This document shows, piece by piece, positions 42,241-51,664 of a DNA stretch of 58,024 nt. Location of the stretch: assembly GCA_030147525.1 (NCBI GenBank), contig JASBVF010000019.1, positions 1 to 58,024 on the forward strand, read 5' to 3'. Origin of the DNA: Bacteroidota bacterium (GTDB taxonomy: Bacteria > Bacteroidota > Bacteroidia > Chitinophagales > Saprospiraceae). A program made the translations under genes and the position numbers. Below the pieces are notes generated by a model. It was not told the origin of the DNA. It saw only the letters and a list, made by a program, of their open reading frames with translations, and searched no databases. How positions within the stretch are numbered: the stretch's first letter is position 1; each line of letters opens with the position of its first letter.

Positions 42241-43626
42241 TTACTCCCCGAGCGATAATCTGTCACTTTTCTCGTCTGCGGGGAGGCCGTTCGGCTCGTC
42301 TTCAAGCTCTTCCAGCAAATCCTTCGGGAGGTTCTTCGACGCCTTGGCGCCTAGCTCCCGGATTCGTTCGGCACGGCCGATGAGGGTGTCGCCGTATTTT
42401 TTGGATTCCGAAAGTTTGTTCATCGTACCGCTCCAAGCAGCCTGTGCCTGATCGAGGCGTTGGCCCACTTCCTTTAGATCGTCCACGAAACTGACGAATT
42501 TATCGTAGAGCAGTCCGCTCTGCCGTGCGATTTCCAGCACGTTGCGCTTTTGGCGCTCCTGCCGCCAGATGTACGACACCGTTCGCATGGTGGCCAGCAG
42601 GGTAGAAGTGGTAACGATGACGATGTTCTTGTCGAGGGCATCGAGGAAGAGCTTGGAATCGTGCTGTAGCGCCACGGAAAAGGCCGGTTCGATGGGGATG
42701 AACATCAGCAGGTAGTCCGGCGAGTTGATCTGGTAGAGGTGCTGGTAGTTTTTGCTGCCGAGGTCCCGCAGGTGATTGCGGATACTGGCGAGGTGGTCCT
42801 GCAAATGCCGGTCCCGCAGTTCGTCGCTGTCTGCCTGAAAATATTGTTCGTAGGCTTTGAGCGAAACCTTGGAATCGACGATCAGGTGCTTTTCCTCCGG
42901 CAGGTGGATGATGAAATCGGGGCGTTTGTCCTGGCCGTTTTCATCTTTGAAAGAAGGCTGTACAACGTAGTGCATATCTTTCACGAGGCCGGCTTTTTCC
43001 AGTAAAACTTCGAGTTGATGTTCGCCCCAGTCGCCTTGAAATTTGGCATCGCCTTTCAGGGCATTGGCGAGGCTTTGGGCGTCGTTGCTGAGCTGAAGAT
43101 TGAGCAGGCGCAGCGAGTCGATTTCTTTTTTGAGAGAAACTTTATCCTTCGCTTCGTCGGTAAACCGCCTTTCTATGTCCTGCCCGAACTCCCGGATGCG
43201 TTCCTTTAGCGGATGCAACAAATCGTTTAATTGCCGGGAGTTTTGATCGGTGAATTTTTTCGACTTTTCCTCCAGCAGGCGGCTGGCAATGTTCTCAAAC
43301 TCAGTGTGGGCCCTGCTTTGCAATTTTTCAAAATCCCGTTGCCAGGTTTGCAGTTTTTCATCCAGGTAGAGGATGTCCCGCTCTTTGGAAGAAAGCGCTT
43401 TTTCAAGCGTGACAAGATCTTCGCTCTTGATTTTCAAGTCATTGCGAAGCGTGTCGGCTTGCTCCCGCAAGGAATCGAAAGCTTCCCGTGGGGTGTATTT
43501 TGCGTTAAGTTCTTCCGGTGAAATGTATTGGGCGGCGAAACGGAACTTGGCAATCAACCAGGCAGCAAGCGAACCGGCGACGAGGCCGAGTATCAGGAAA
43601 AGCAGGCAAATGGAGAGATCGGTCAT
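42241..43626 (-). CDS. rmuC: DNA recombination protein RmuC
   Basis: The ATG at 43626 yields 461 residues. An N-terminal membrane helix (LSICLLFLILGLVAGSLAAW) is followed by a long coiled coil (about 45-195), then the RmuC nuclease-like domain (about 195-420) with the hallmarks GDWGEHQLE, DSKVSLKAYEQYF and LMFIPIEPAF plus SYIWRQERQ. RmuC limits large DNA inversions between repeats. This may be relevant in a genome so rich in inverted repeats, though that link is only a thought. An acidic tail follows the conserved part. No operon partner is seen. Confidence 0.92.
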   Translation of the reverse strand: MTDLSICLLFLILGLVAGSLAAWLIAKFRFAAQYISPEELNAKYTPREAFDSLREQADTLRNDLKIKSEDLVTLEKALSSKERDILYLDEKLQTWQRDFEKLQSRAHTEFENIASRLLEEKSKKFTDQNSRQLNDLLHPLKERIREFGQDIERRFTDEAKDKVSLKKEIDSLRLLNLQLSNDAQSLANALKGDAKFQGDWGEHQLEVLLEKAGLVKDMHYVVQPSFKDENGQDKRPDFIIHLPEEKHLIVDSKVSLKAYEQYFQADSDELRDRHLQDHLASIRNHLRDLGSKNYQHLYQINSPDYLLMFIPIEPAFSVALQHDSKLFLDALDKNIVIVTTSTLLATMRTVSYIWRQERQKRNVLEIARQSGLLYDKFVSFVDDLKEVGQRLDQAQAAWSGTMNKLSESKKYGDTLIGRAERIRELGAKASKNLPKDLLEELEDEPNGLPADEKSDRLSLGE

Positions 43627-43896
43627 GCGGTGGTTTTTTTGATTTAAAAACAAATTGCGACCGAAAGGTAAGGGTTTGTTTTAATATTTGAAACAAATTG
43701 GTTGATTGAAATTGCTTTGCAGGAAAGTTTTTACACTTTTTAAAAGTGGAGTTTTGCGAGCGACCGGCGGAAGAACAAATCGTCAGCAGGGAAGACAACT
43801 TCGTGTGCGGGAGCGGCAATCTTACCTTTCCGGGTGCTCATTTTTATGATGTGGTAGGCAGCTTTGCCTGCGGGAGTCACTTCATTATAAGTCGGG

Positions 43897-44253
43897 ACGA
43901 TCACTTTTTGTGTTAGTATGATAACTTTGAAAGTTAGGACGAAAACTTTTTAAATTAGTACAAACACTTTGAAAGTCAGGACGATCACTTTCTATGTTAG
44001 TATGATAACTTTGAAAGTTAGGACGAAAACTTTTTAAATTAGTACAAACACTTTGAAAGTCAGGACGATCACTTTTTGTGTTAGTATGATAACTTTGAAA
44101 GTTAGGACGAAAACTTTTTGAATTAGTACAAACACTTTGAAAGTCAGGACGATCACTTTTTATGTTAGTACAAATACTTTGAAAGTCAGGACGATCACTT
44201 TTTATGTTAGTGCAAACACTTTGATGTTTAGCATAAGCACTTTGAAAGAAGGG
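43897..44253. repeat. 17-unit 21-bp satellite array with an 84-bp higher-order period
   Basis: Exactly 17 contiguous units of 21 bp, each built on an ACTTT core with a TTAG/TCAG end. Four unit types rotate in the order ACGATCACTTT, ATGATAACTTT, ACGAAAACTTT, ACAAACACTTT, giving near-identical 84-bp superunits for the first 12 units. The later units are simpler and more degenerate. One minus-strand frame (43888-44256) is open throughout and reads as heptapeptides such as PDFQSVC and TNLKSFR, but it has no start codon. The rest of 43627-43896 shows nothing else. Confidence 0.9.
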
Positions 44254-44293
44254 CCATTACTTTAAACCAATAATTTCCACCGAAGGCCAGTGG

Positions 44294-45445
44294 TTAAAAA
44301 TCAAAATTCTCCGGTTCTCCCAGTACTTTCCTGCCGCTTAATATGGCATTTGCAACGTGATTCCTCACTGCGTCTGATTGATAAGCCTTAAAATTGGTCG
44401 CAAAGTTGCGGATCAGTTCCTCAGCATTGGCCTCAATATGATCTCCGGTCTTTCTGCGGTACTGCCGCCATGCACGGGGAAGGGCTTTTATGTAATTTTC
44501 CTTTTTGTAATTCCAGACGGTCATTTCTAAAGATTCTTTCCAGTCATCGGCCTCAACGAACGGATATTCACCGGGAATTGATTTCATATATTCGTAAAGC
44601 TCATCCAGGTACTCAAAATCTTCCTCGTACATCTCGGCTTTGGCGTGAGAGAGGAGAATTTCCATCGTTTCATCATCTTCAAAATGCTTTGCGAATTCAA
44701 TGAAATTTCTCTTATCGTAGCTGCTCAAATGCGGTTTATTCAGTTCAAAATCTTTTTTGATGGCCTCCATCTCAGGCGTTGGCGGAGGCGGCGGCGGCAG
44801 TGTTGCAAGCCTGGCCGGGTCGGTGTAAAAAGCATTGCTGTAATGTAATTCCTTTTCACCCCGTATATCAGGCAGTTCCATCAAAAATTCAGTATCAAAA
44901 ACCTTATCATAATATCTAAACCATGAAGGTATTGCATGCCGCATGAAGCCGGTTATATGTTTCCTGACCATAGAAGGATAATCCTGCCATTCCACATCAC
45001 CTGAGTCATACAATTCACAATAGGAACTTTCCAGGAACTCAATGTAAACCTCCATTTCCTCCTTTGTGACGGGAGGGATATACGGACAGGTTAATACATG
45101 CGGTTCAAGAATGATGAAATCATATGAAATCTCAATACCGGGTAGTTTGATCCGTTCGGCCCGCCATTCACATTGCAGGTTAAAAAGCTTTTTGTTTTGG
45201 ATATGCATCAGTATTTTATAGGCGTAGTCGTTGAACTCGGTTACCTTAGGCTTGAAGTCGTTAATGTACAAGGTAGGAAATGTCAATGCTGATTGCTTGA
45301 ACTCGGCAAAACTCTCAATAAATTGGGCCCAGGAGCTTTGGTTATAAGGCTCAAACCACGCAGCGCACCACGGCTCTTTTTCCATCATTTTTTTTATTTG
45401 CTGTACAATTTCCTCTTTGGCAGGTATTTCTTTTTTCATGATCAT
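44294..45445 (-). CDS. Large soluble protein of unknown function
   Basis: A 383-residue, acidic, mostly helical protein without signal peptide or membrane segment (start at MIMKK, 45445; the ATG at 45439 is also possible). Features are aromatic-rich segments (EPWCAAWFEPYNQSSWAQFI near the start), a polyproline run (about 212-220, PPPPPP flanked by Leu and Thr) and a C-terminal helical region. No motif or family was recognised. It ends only 40 bp from the 21-bp satellite array, so its transcript may run through that array. Confidence 0.7.
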   Translation of the reverse strand: MIMKKEIPAKEEIVQQIKKMMEKEPWCAAWFEPYNQSSWAQFIESFAEFKQSALTFPTLYINDFKPKVTEFNDYAYKILMHIQNKKLFNLQCEWRAERIKLPGIEISYDFIILEPHVLTCPYIPPVTKEEMEVYIEFLESSYCELYDSGDVEWQDYPSMVRKHITGFMRHAIPSWFRYYDKVFDTEFLMELPDIRGEKELHYSNAFYTDPARLATLPPPPPPTPEMEAIKKDFELNKPHLSSYDKRNFIEFAKHFEDDETMEILLSHAKAEMYEEDFEYLDELYEYMKSIPGEYPFVEADDWKESLEMTVWNYKKENYIKALPRAWRQYRRKTGDHIEANAEELIRNFATNFKAYQSDAVRNHVANAILSGRKVLGEPENFDF

Positions 45446-45562
45446 GAATGAATTTAGTGAAACGCCCGTCCGGAATTTCCGTCCGGAAATTTAAGTTTAG
45501 AGATAGCAGGTTCAGGAGTCCATCAGGTTATACCCAATGTCCCGGAAGCGATACGATCGCTT

Positions 45563-45727
45563 GAAACGGTCGCAACGCTGCGGTAACGGAATTACACAGA
45601 TTTTTTTATCGGAAAACTTCCCGAAACGTTCTTCAGGAATTTGATTTGAGAAACAGCCACAATATCGTACACGGCTTTGATGTGAGCAAGCCTTTTGTCC
45701 GGAAACGTTGCCGACAGCGACCGTTTC
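45563..45727. repeat. Long-range inverted repeat in a gene-free gap
   Basis: 45563-45588 (GAAACGGTCGC...GGTAACG) pairs with 45704-45727 (CGTTGCCGACAGCGACCGTTTC) around a loop of about 115 nt. The 45446-45841 gap otherwise holds no gene. A TATTTTTG box at 45775-45782 could be the -7 element of the next gene. Confidence 0.5.
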
Positions 45728-45841
45728 ACTGCTGCAACATTTTTTAAGTAGCTCCTAACTATCTTCAACTTTTCTATTTTTGCATAAATCAATGTGCCAG
45801 ATTTTTATCAGGTACTTGTAAAACACCAAACTCTTACTACT

Positions 45842-48736
45842 ATGAACAAAACGTTGACCTTCCTGGCATTGCTATGTTTTCCCGTTTTCCTTTTTGCGCA
45901 ATTGACACGTCCGCCATTCACTCCGGCGACGGAGCGTATCCAAAGTCAGCAGCAGAAAACGCCTTTATTTGAAAATTCCCTCGTCACTAACGTTCCGTTT
46001 CGCTCCATCGGGCCTTCCGTGTTCAGCGGCAGGGTAGCCGACGTGGACGTGCGGTCGGATGATCCCACGCATTTCTACGTGGCTTATGCCTCCGGCGGCC
46101 TTTGGAAAACAGAGAACAATGGTCAGTCCTTTACCCCGCTGTTTGATGATGAAATGGTCATGACCATCGGCGATATTGCTGTCGACTGGGAACGAAATGT
46201 GATCTGGATCGGCAGTGGCGAGGTGAATTCCAGCCGTTCCAGTTATGCCGGCGTGGGTATGTTCCGCAGTGCCGACGGTGGAAAAACCTGGGAGCACAAG
46301 GGTTTGCCGGAAAGTCATCACATAGGGCGGGTCATCCTGCATCCGTCAGATCCGAATACACTCTGGGTGGCTGTATTGGGCCATCTTTATTCGCCCAACC
46401 AGGAGCGGGGCGTTTATAAAACCACCGACGGCGGCCAGAATTGGAAAAAAGTGCTGTTCGTGGATGGCAATACCGGCGCTGTCGATCTGTCCATCGATCC
46501 GCAAAACCCCGATGTGCTCTACGCCGCCACCTGGCACCGGGAGCGTTACGCCTGGGATTTTATAGAAGCGGGCTCCGGTTCAGGCATCTACCGCAGCAAT
46601 GACGGCGGTGAAAACTGGACGCTGCTCAGCACCAAAAACAGCGGTTTTCCTGCCGGCGGAGGCACCGGACGCATTGGTCTTGAAACGGTGGTAAAAGATG
46701 GAAAAACCCTCTTGTTTGCTGTGGTTGACAATCAAAACCGCCGGCCCGAAGAGAAAAAAGAAGAGAAGAAAAATGTTTTAACCAAAGATCAGCTCCGGAC
46801 CATCAACACCGAAGCATTTTTAAAACTGGATAAAAAACTCGTCATCGATTACCTGAAGGAAAATCGTTTTCCTGAAAAATATTCAGCCGACAAGGTGATC
46901 GAAATGGTGAAAAAGAACGAGATCAAACCCGTGGCGCTGGTCGAGTACCTTGAAAATGCCAACGCCAATTTGTTTGACACGGAAGTGATTGGCGCTGAAG
47001 TTTACCTTTCATCCGATGAGGGGCAATCCTGGAAAAAAACGCACGAAGGATACCTCGATGACCTGTACTACTCTTACGGTTACTATTTTGGTCAAATTCG
47101 GGTGGCGCCGCACAACCCGGAGAAAATTTACATCTTCGGTGTGCCTATCCTCCTCTCCACCGATGGCGGAAAAACCTGGAAGTCGATCAACGAGGAAAAC
47201 GTTCACGCCGACCACCACGCCCTCTGGATCAATCCGAACCGTGACGGCCATCTCATCCTTGGCAATGACGGCGGCATCAACATCAGCTACGACGACGGCG
47301 AGACCTGGAACAAATGCAACACCCCGCCCGTCGGCCAGTTTTACTACGTGGCAGTGGACATGGAAAAACCTTACAACTTGTACGGCGGTCTGCAGGACAA
47401 CGGCGTCTGGTACGGCCCCAGCACCTACGAGGCGAGCAACCGCTGGCATGGTTCGGGACAGTATCCTTACAAATCCATCATGGGCGGCGACGGCATGCAG
47501 GTAGCCGTGGATACGAGGGATAACAAAACGGTGTACACCGGTTATCAGTTCGGCAACTACTACCGCCTGAACACGGAAACCGGTAAAAGCGATTACATCA
47601 CTCCCCAGCACGAACTCGGCGAGCGCCCGCTGCGCTGGAACTGGCAAACACCCATCCACCTGTCCAACCACAACCAGGACATTCTCTACATGGGCTCTCA
47701 TAAATTGCATCGCTCATTCAATCAGGGTAAAGACTGGGAAGTTATTTCCGGCGATCTGACCAATGGCGGCAAAGTGGGCGACGTGCCTTTCGGAACTTTG
47801 ACGACCATCCATGAAAGCCCGAAGAAATTCGGCTTGCTTTATGCCGGTTCCGACGATGGCCTGCTGCACGTCAGCAAGGACGGCGGCAATAACTGGACAA
47901 ATATTTCAGCCACGCTTCCGCAGGATATGTGGGTGGCAAGGGTGCAGGCTTCCCAACATGAAACGGGCCGGGTTTACGTGGCCCTGAACGGTTACCGCTG
48001 GGATGATTTCCGTTGCTTTGTATATGCGTCGGAAGATTATGGCGCCACCTGGCAGCGCATTGGTACGGATCTGCCCATGGAGCCGGCGAACGTCGTCAAG
48101 GAGGACCCGAAAAACCCCGACCTGCTCTACGTGGGCACTGATCACGGTCTCTACATTTCGCTCGACCGTGGTAAAAGTTTTATGACGATGATGAAAGACC
48201 TGCCCGCCGTGCCGGTTCACGATGTGGTGGTGCATCCCCGTGAAAACGACCTGATCGTCGGCACGCACGGCCGCTCGATTTACCTCGCCAACGTGGAGCA
48301 TGTGCAGCAATTGGCAGACAGCATACGGTCGCAAATGCTCTATGTTTTTGATATTGAAAAAGTCCGTCACCGTGGCAACTGGGGCAACGCCTGGAGTGCA
48401 TGGAGCGAAAACGTGCCGGAACCCGATATCGAACTGCCCGTTTTCACAAAAACAAAAGGAAAGCTGAAGGTCACCGTTATGTCGGGCGACCTCGCCCTGA
48501 AATCCTGGGAAGAAGAGGTGACCGCCGGACTGAATTACCTGATCTACCATGCGGACATTGCTGAAAACGCCGTGGCGGCATACGTGAAACAGCTAAACGA
48601 AAAGAAGAAAAAAGACGAGGAGGAGATCAAAGTGGAGAAGGCTAAAAATGGCAAGTATTACCTGAAAAAAGGCAGTTACAAATTAGTCTTCGAAATGAAC
48701 AAGGCGAGAAAAGAGGGGAGTTTAAAAGTGGAGTGA
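45842..48736 (+). CDS. Secreted sortilin/VPS10-like beta-propeller protein
   Basis: The ATG at 45842 gives a signal peptide (MNKTLTFLALLCFPVFLFAQ) on a 964-residue protein. It has about ten Asp-box/BNR repeats (SADGGKTWE, TTDGGQNWK, SNDGGENWT, STDGGKTWK, SKDGGNNWT, SEDYGATWQ) forming a VPS10-type ten-bladed propeller, as in bacterial sortilin-like proteins and exo-glucanase-related GH74 relatives. The GH74 catalytic aspartates were not confirmed. A Lys/Glu-rich helical insert (about 300-380) interrupts the propeller. The last 100 residues form a beta domain. There is no T9SS tail. Confidence 0.82.
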   Translation: MNKTLTFLALLCFPVFLFAQLTRPPFTPATERIQSQQQKTPLFENSLVTNVPFRSIGPSVFSGRVADVDVRSDDPTHFYVAYASGGLWKTENNGQSFTPLFDDEMVMTIGDIAVDWERNVIWIGSGEVNSSRSSYAGVGMFRSADGGKTWEHKGLPESHHIGRVILHPSDPNTLWVAVLGHLYSPNQERGVYKTTDGGQNWKKVLFVDGNTGAVDLSIDPQNPDVLYAATWHRERYAWDFIEAGSGSGIYRSNDGGENWTLLSTKNSGFPAGGGTGRIGLETVVKDGKTLLFAVVDNQNRRPEEKKEEKKNVLTKDQLRTINTEAFLKLDKKLVIDYLKENRFPEKYSADKVIEMVKKNEIKPVALVEYLENANANLFDTEVIGAEVYLSSDEGQSWKKTHEGYLDDLYYSYGYYFGQIRVAPHNPEKIYIFGVPILLSTDGGKTWKSINEENVHADHHALWINPNRDGHLILGNDGGINISYDDGETWNKCNTPPVGQFYYVAVDMEKPYNLYGGLQDNGVWYGPSTYEASNRWHGSGQYPYKSIMGGDGMQVAVDTRDNKTVYTGYQFGNYYRLNTETGKSDYITPQHELGERPLRWNWQTPIHLSNHNQDILYMGSHKLHRSFNQGKDWEVISGDLTNGGKVGDVPFGTLTTIHESPKKFGLLYAGSDDGLLHVSKDGGNNWTNISATLPQDMWVARVQASQHETGRVYVALNGYRWDDFRCFVYASEDYGATWQRIGTDLPMEPANVVKEDPKNPDLLYVGTDHGLYISLDRGKSFMTMMKDLPAVPVHDVVVHPRENDLIVGTHGRSIYLANVEHVQQLADSIRSQMLYVFDIEKVRHRGNWGNAWSAWSENVPEPDIELPVFTKTKGKLKVTVMSGDLALKSWEEEVTAGLNYLIYHADIAENAVAAYVKQLNEKKKKDEEEIKVEKAKNGKYYLKKGSYKLVFEMNKARKEGSLKVE

Positions 48737-48750
48737 TGGGCATTTGATTG

Positions 48751-48812
48751 AACGCTGAGGCGCAGAGACGCAGAGGATAAGAGTTTTCTCTGCGTCTCTG
48801 TGTCTCTGCGTT
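48751..48812. terminator. 25-bp stem hairpin between convergent genes
   Basis: 48751-48775 (AACGCTGAGGCGCAGAGACG...) pairs with 48788-48812 (...GTGTCTCTGCGTT) with few mismatches around a 12-nt loop. It belongs to the family of the outer arms at 27218-27428. Its position between convergent genes suggests a bidirectional terminator role. Confidence 0.6.
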
Positions 48813-48825
48813 CATAAATAATCAA

Positions 48826-48996
48826 TCACTTCTTCCGCAGTTCTTCAATTTTTTTCAAGATCTCCTCCGACTGCTCCATCAACTTCGCATATCCTTTGAT
48901 GTCGCCGGAGCGCTGGGTGTCACGGGCTTTTTCAAGAATGGCAGCGTACTCTTTCTCGAGTTGCTTGACCGGGTCTTTTTTGAATAATCCAAACAT
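48826..48996 (-). CDS. Small DUF6435-like protein
   Basis: A short gene of 56 codons, ATG at 48996, product beginning MFGLFKKDPVKQLEKEYAAI and ending EILKKIEELRKK. It is a single charged helical hairpin. The start MFGLFKKDP and the Gly-Asp-Ile-Lys-Gly-Tyr turn match the small DUF6435 family found across Bacteroidota and Proteobacteria. Function is unknown. The coding sense is supported by its clean composition and by lying between two hairpins. Confidence 0.75.
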   Translation of the reverse strand: MFGLFKKDPVKQLEKEYAAILEKARDTQRSGDIKGYAKLMEQSEEILKKIEELRKK

Positions 48997-49030
48997 GGCT
49001 ATTTAGTTTTGTTACAGCTTGCACCGTTCG

Positions 49031-49102
49031 GGTTGAGATGGGTTGAGATGGTTTAGGTAGTTGAGTCTCAACCGTTCTTAACCATCTCAACTCTGCTCAA
49101 CC
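49031..49102. repeat. 36-bp stem inverted repeat of GGTTGAGATG words
   Basis: 49031-49065 (GGTTGAGATGGGTTGAGATG...) pairs with 49067-49102 (...AACCATCTCAACTCTGCTCA) with several mismatches and almost no loop. It uses the same words as the repeat at 393-455. Confidence 0.65.
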
Positions 49103-49223
49103 ATGCCTGCATAGCGAGTTGCAGAAATGAAAACGGCAACCTAACAGCAGCTTGCCAAAATTGTTTTTTTTGAAACACATCTGCGGGCAAACCGGTATTT
49201 TCGTATTTCAAAATCCTGTTACC

Positions 49224-50474
49224 ATGAAATTCAAGACCCCTGTTCCGGTTTTATTATCATTTTTTCTGGCGGCATTTTTCGGCATAAACGCTACGGCAAT
49301 CGCCCAGCAGGAACGCTGCCGGGCAGGCGAACACCGGTTGTTTGACGAGGCCTGGTATCAACAGCGGGAGGTCCGGGAACGGCTGCTTTCCGAATGGATA
49401 CAAAACCACCCGGAGGAACTGACCCAGCGCACGGTGGTGACCATCCCGGTGGTCGTGCATGTGGTTTGGAATAAAAACGAGGAAAATATCTCCAACGAAC
49501 AGATCCTGACGCAAATGGATGTCCTCAACCGGGATTTCAGGAAGCAAAATGTTGAAATTCCGGGCATACCGGCCGTTTTTCAAAGTAAAATAGCGGACGT
49601 GGAGCTGGAATTCTGCCTCGCTAACCTCGACCCCAGCGGCAATGCCACGACCGGTATTACCCGCACGTACACCAATAATTCGGTGGGCATCGGCGGTACT
49701 TCCAACGTTCATTACACCAATATGGGCGGGAAGAATGCCTGGAACCCTGAAAAATACCTGAACATCTGGGTAGTCAAGTTTGCGGGTGGGGTAGGAGGGA
49801 CCTCTTCTTTTCCCGGAGAAGGTCCACTGGCAGAGGATGGCGTGCAGGTTGATTACCGGCAGTTCGGGACAATGAATGTGGACGAACCTTACCACCTCGG
49901 ACGCACCTGTACGCATGAGCTGGGTCATTATTTTGGTCTTGAACACGTCTGGGGGCCTTCTTTCAACAGCTGCTGCAACGACGACGATGGCATAGCCGAT
50001 ACGCCAAATTCCTGCGAAACTTACCTGGAAGAGTGCCCGTCGCACCCGGTCATTTCCTGCACGCAACCGGATATGTTTATGAATTACCTGTTTTACACGG
50101 ACGATGAATGCATGGGCATGTTCACCAATGGTCAAAAAGCACGAATGCTGGCCACCCTGAGCATGATGCGCACCGGCCTGCTTACCTCGAACGGCTGCGG
50201 ACTGGTTGCTGATACGGAAGCGGCGGCGGCATCCGGTCTGGTCATTTTTAAAAACCCTGTCCGTGAAACGCTGGATTTTGAAGTGAAAAGCGCCGGTTCG
50301 ATGCAATGGGAAGCATCGCTGATAGATTTTACCGGAAGGAAAATCGCTTCGAAAAAGATTAGCGCCAATCAGCTGCAAAGCTTTGCAGTCGGTGAAGCGC
50401 CTGCCGGCATGTACTTTTTGCTGGTAGAAAACGAAGGGAAACGGCTGGTGGAGAAGGTGTTCTTGCTTCGATGA
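49224..50474 (+). CDS. Secreted M43-family zinc metalloprotease with T9SS tail
   Basis: The ATG at 49224 gives a signal peptide and 416 residues. The pappalysin-like (M43/MEP-type) domain has the metzincin zinc motif HELGHYFGLEH (231-241) and a Met-turn FMNYL at about 290, with several cysteines likely in disulfides (CNDDDGIADTPNSCETYLEE). The Glu and three His ligands are intact. The C-terminal about 70 residues (after about 345) form a T9SS sorting domain (IFKNPVRETL to LVEKVFLLR). The enzyme would be secreted by T9SS and cleave proteins outside the cell. Confidence 0.9.
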   Translation: MKFKTPVPVLLSFFLAAFFGINATAIAQQERCRAGEHRLFDEAWYQQREVRERLLSEWIQNHPEELTQRTVVTIPVVVHVVWNKNEENISNEQILTQMDVLNRDFRKQNVEIPGIPAVFQSKIADVELEFCLANLDPSGNATTGITRTYTNNSVGIGGTSNVHYTNMGGKNAWNPEKYLNIWVVKFAGGVGGTSSFPGEGPLAEDGVQVDYRQFGTMNVDEPYHLGRTCTHELGHYFGLEHVWGPSFNSCCNDDDGIADTPNSCETYLEECPSHPVISCTQPDMFMNYLFYTDDECMGMFTNGQKARMLATLSMMRTGLLTSNGCGLVADTEAAAASGLVIFKNPVRETLDFEVKSAGSMQWEASLIDFTGRKIASKKISANQLQSFAVGEAPAGMYFLLVENEGKRLVEKVFLLR

Positions 50475-50611
50475 GGCGGCCGGTTTGTTTCTCCACGGAG
50501 ATCCGTCCTCGTTAAAAGTGTAGTGCCGGTTTGTGTGACAAATGTGACGTGGACGGATCTCAAGGGAGAAACAAAAGAGCGCAGCATTATTTCATCAAAC
50601 AGTTCTCCTGC

Positions 50612-50654
50612 AAAAAAAATGCTGTTGGCTCTACAAAAGGGCCAACAGCATTTG
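50612..50654 (-). terminator. Rho-independent terminator for the DUF6089 barrel gene
   Basis: On the minus strand, ATGCTGTTGGC pairs with GCCAACAGCAT around an 11-nt loop and is followed by eight Ts. It lies 26 bp past the stop of the 50681-51553 gene. Confidence 0.85.
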
Positions 50655-50680
50655 TCATTCTTACTTTCGATGTTACGCTT

Positions 50681-51553
50681 TCAATTATAACACCCTGCTC
50701 TCTTCCTTCCCCGTTTGCGTCCGCCCATCAGTCCGTTATCCAGGAAATTATAGGTTACGGTAGCGCCAAGGATAAAGTACCAGTCATTGCCGGTGCTGTC
50801 GCCACGACGGGTACCGGTTTCGACGATGACCGGCTCACCGCCGATCAGTTCGCCGGTGCGGTTGCCGAGGGCTGCGGCAAGTGCGCCGTTGCCGGCCAGC
50901 AACTCAGGATAGGAAACGTAGGTGCCGCTCACATCGTCGAGGTAATCCGTAAAAGTGCGGCGGGCGCCAAATTCGAGGCCGAGGTTGATTTTGTCGGTCA
51001 GTGCATATTTCACACCGATTCCGAAGGGAATGGCAATGGAGGTCAGGGCATATTCTTCCCGGTCCGGGTACTGCGTCATACCTTGTCCTTCGGTGCCGAG
51101 CGGTTGAAGTTTCACCCAGTCACCCTGGTACCGGGCTTTCGGGTTAAATCTGAACACGGAAATACCGCCAAAAAGATACGGTGAAAACGGCCGGGAAAGC
51201 GCATACGGCTGGTACCCCGGAATATTGATCTCGCCGATCAGCGAAAACTCGAGGATGTTGGATTTAAAGCTAAGATTGCGCTGACGGACGAAGTCGTCGT
51301 TGTTCACGTTGGCGTCGCTTCCGGCTACCCAGGTATAGTTGAGGCCCAGGCGAGCGGTAAACATTTCGCTCACATTGTAACGAACGAGCGCACCGATGGC
51401 CGGTTTGGTTTCTTTTAAATAAAGGCTGCTGGAGTTGTTGGATACGTCGCCCAGGTAATTGGAAGCGCCAAGCAGAATGCCCGCTTCAAGGTACTGGGCG
51501 GAAGCTGCGATGGGAAGCAGGGCCAATGCGATTATTTGAAGGACTTTTTTCAT
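50681..51553 (-). CDS. DUF6089-family outer-membrane beta-barrel protein
   Basis: The ATG at 51553 gives a signal peptide (MKKVLQIIALALLPIAASAQ) and 290 residues. The start of the mature protein, YLEAGILLGASNYLGDVSNN, is the hallmark of DUF6089 barrels. Strands continue through YNVSEMFTARLGLNY, FGGISVFRFNPKARYQGDW, IPFGIGVKYALTDKINLGLE and the ending VTYNFLDN. A basic tail (RKRGRKRAGCYN) follows. Some family members in gliding Bacteroidota are linked to T9SS or outer-membrane function, but the role is not established. Confidence 0.83.
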   Translation of the reverse strand: MKKVLQIIALALLPIAASAQYLEAGILLGASNYLGDVSNNSSSLYLKETKPAIGALVRYNVSEMFTARLGLNYTWVAGSDANVNNDDFVRQRNLSFKSNILEFSLIGEINIPGYQPYALSRPFSPYLFGGISVFRFNPKARYQGDWVKLQPLGTEGQGMTQYPDREEYALTSIAIPFGIGVKYALTDKINLGLEFGARRTFTDYLDDVSGTYVSYPELLAGNGALAAALGNRTGELIGGEPVIVETGTRRGDSTGNDWYFILGATVTYNFLDNGLMGGRKRGRKRAGCYN

Positions 51554-51664
51554 GATGGAGTTGAATTTGCGATGCAACTGAATTTTTGATCAGATTGATC
51601 TTCGTTTTTTCTACCGGGAGCGAATTCAATTTGCATGCTGTAGGAAAAACGAAGCGATAATTTT

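Noticed and set aside
43897-44253. CRISPR array
   Set aside because: Units are contiguous 21-bp repeats without spacers of unique sequence, and no cas genes lie nearby.
43888-44256. A real heptapeptide-repeat protein gene on the minus strand
   Set aside because: The frame is open but has no ATG, GTG or TTG in frame and is closed by stops on both sides, so translation is not supported.
45592-45792. A short minus-strand gene upstream of the sortilin-like gene
   Set aside because: It overlaps an arm of a long inverted repeat and a promoter-like box, and the peptide matches nothing recognisable.
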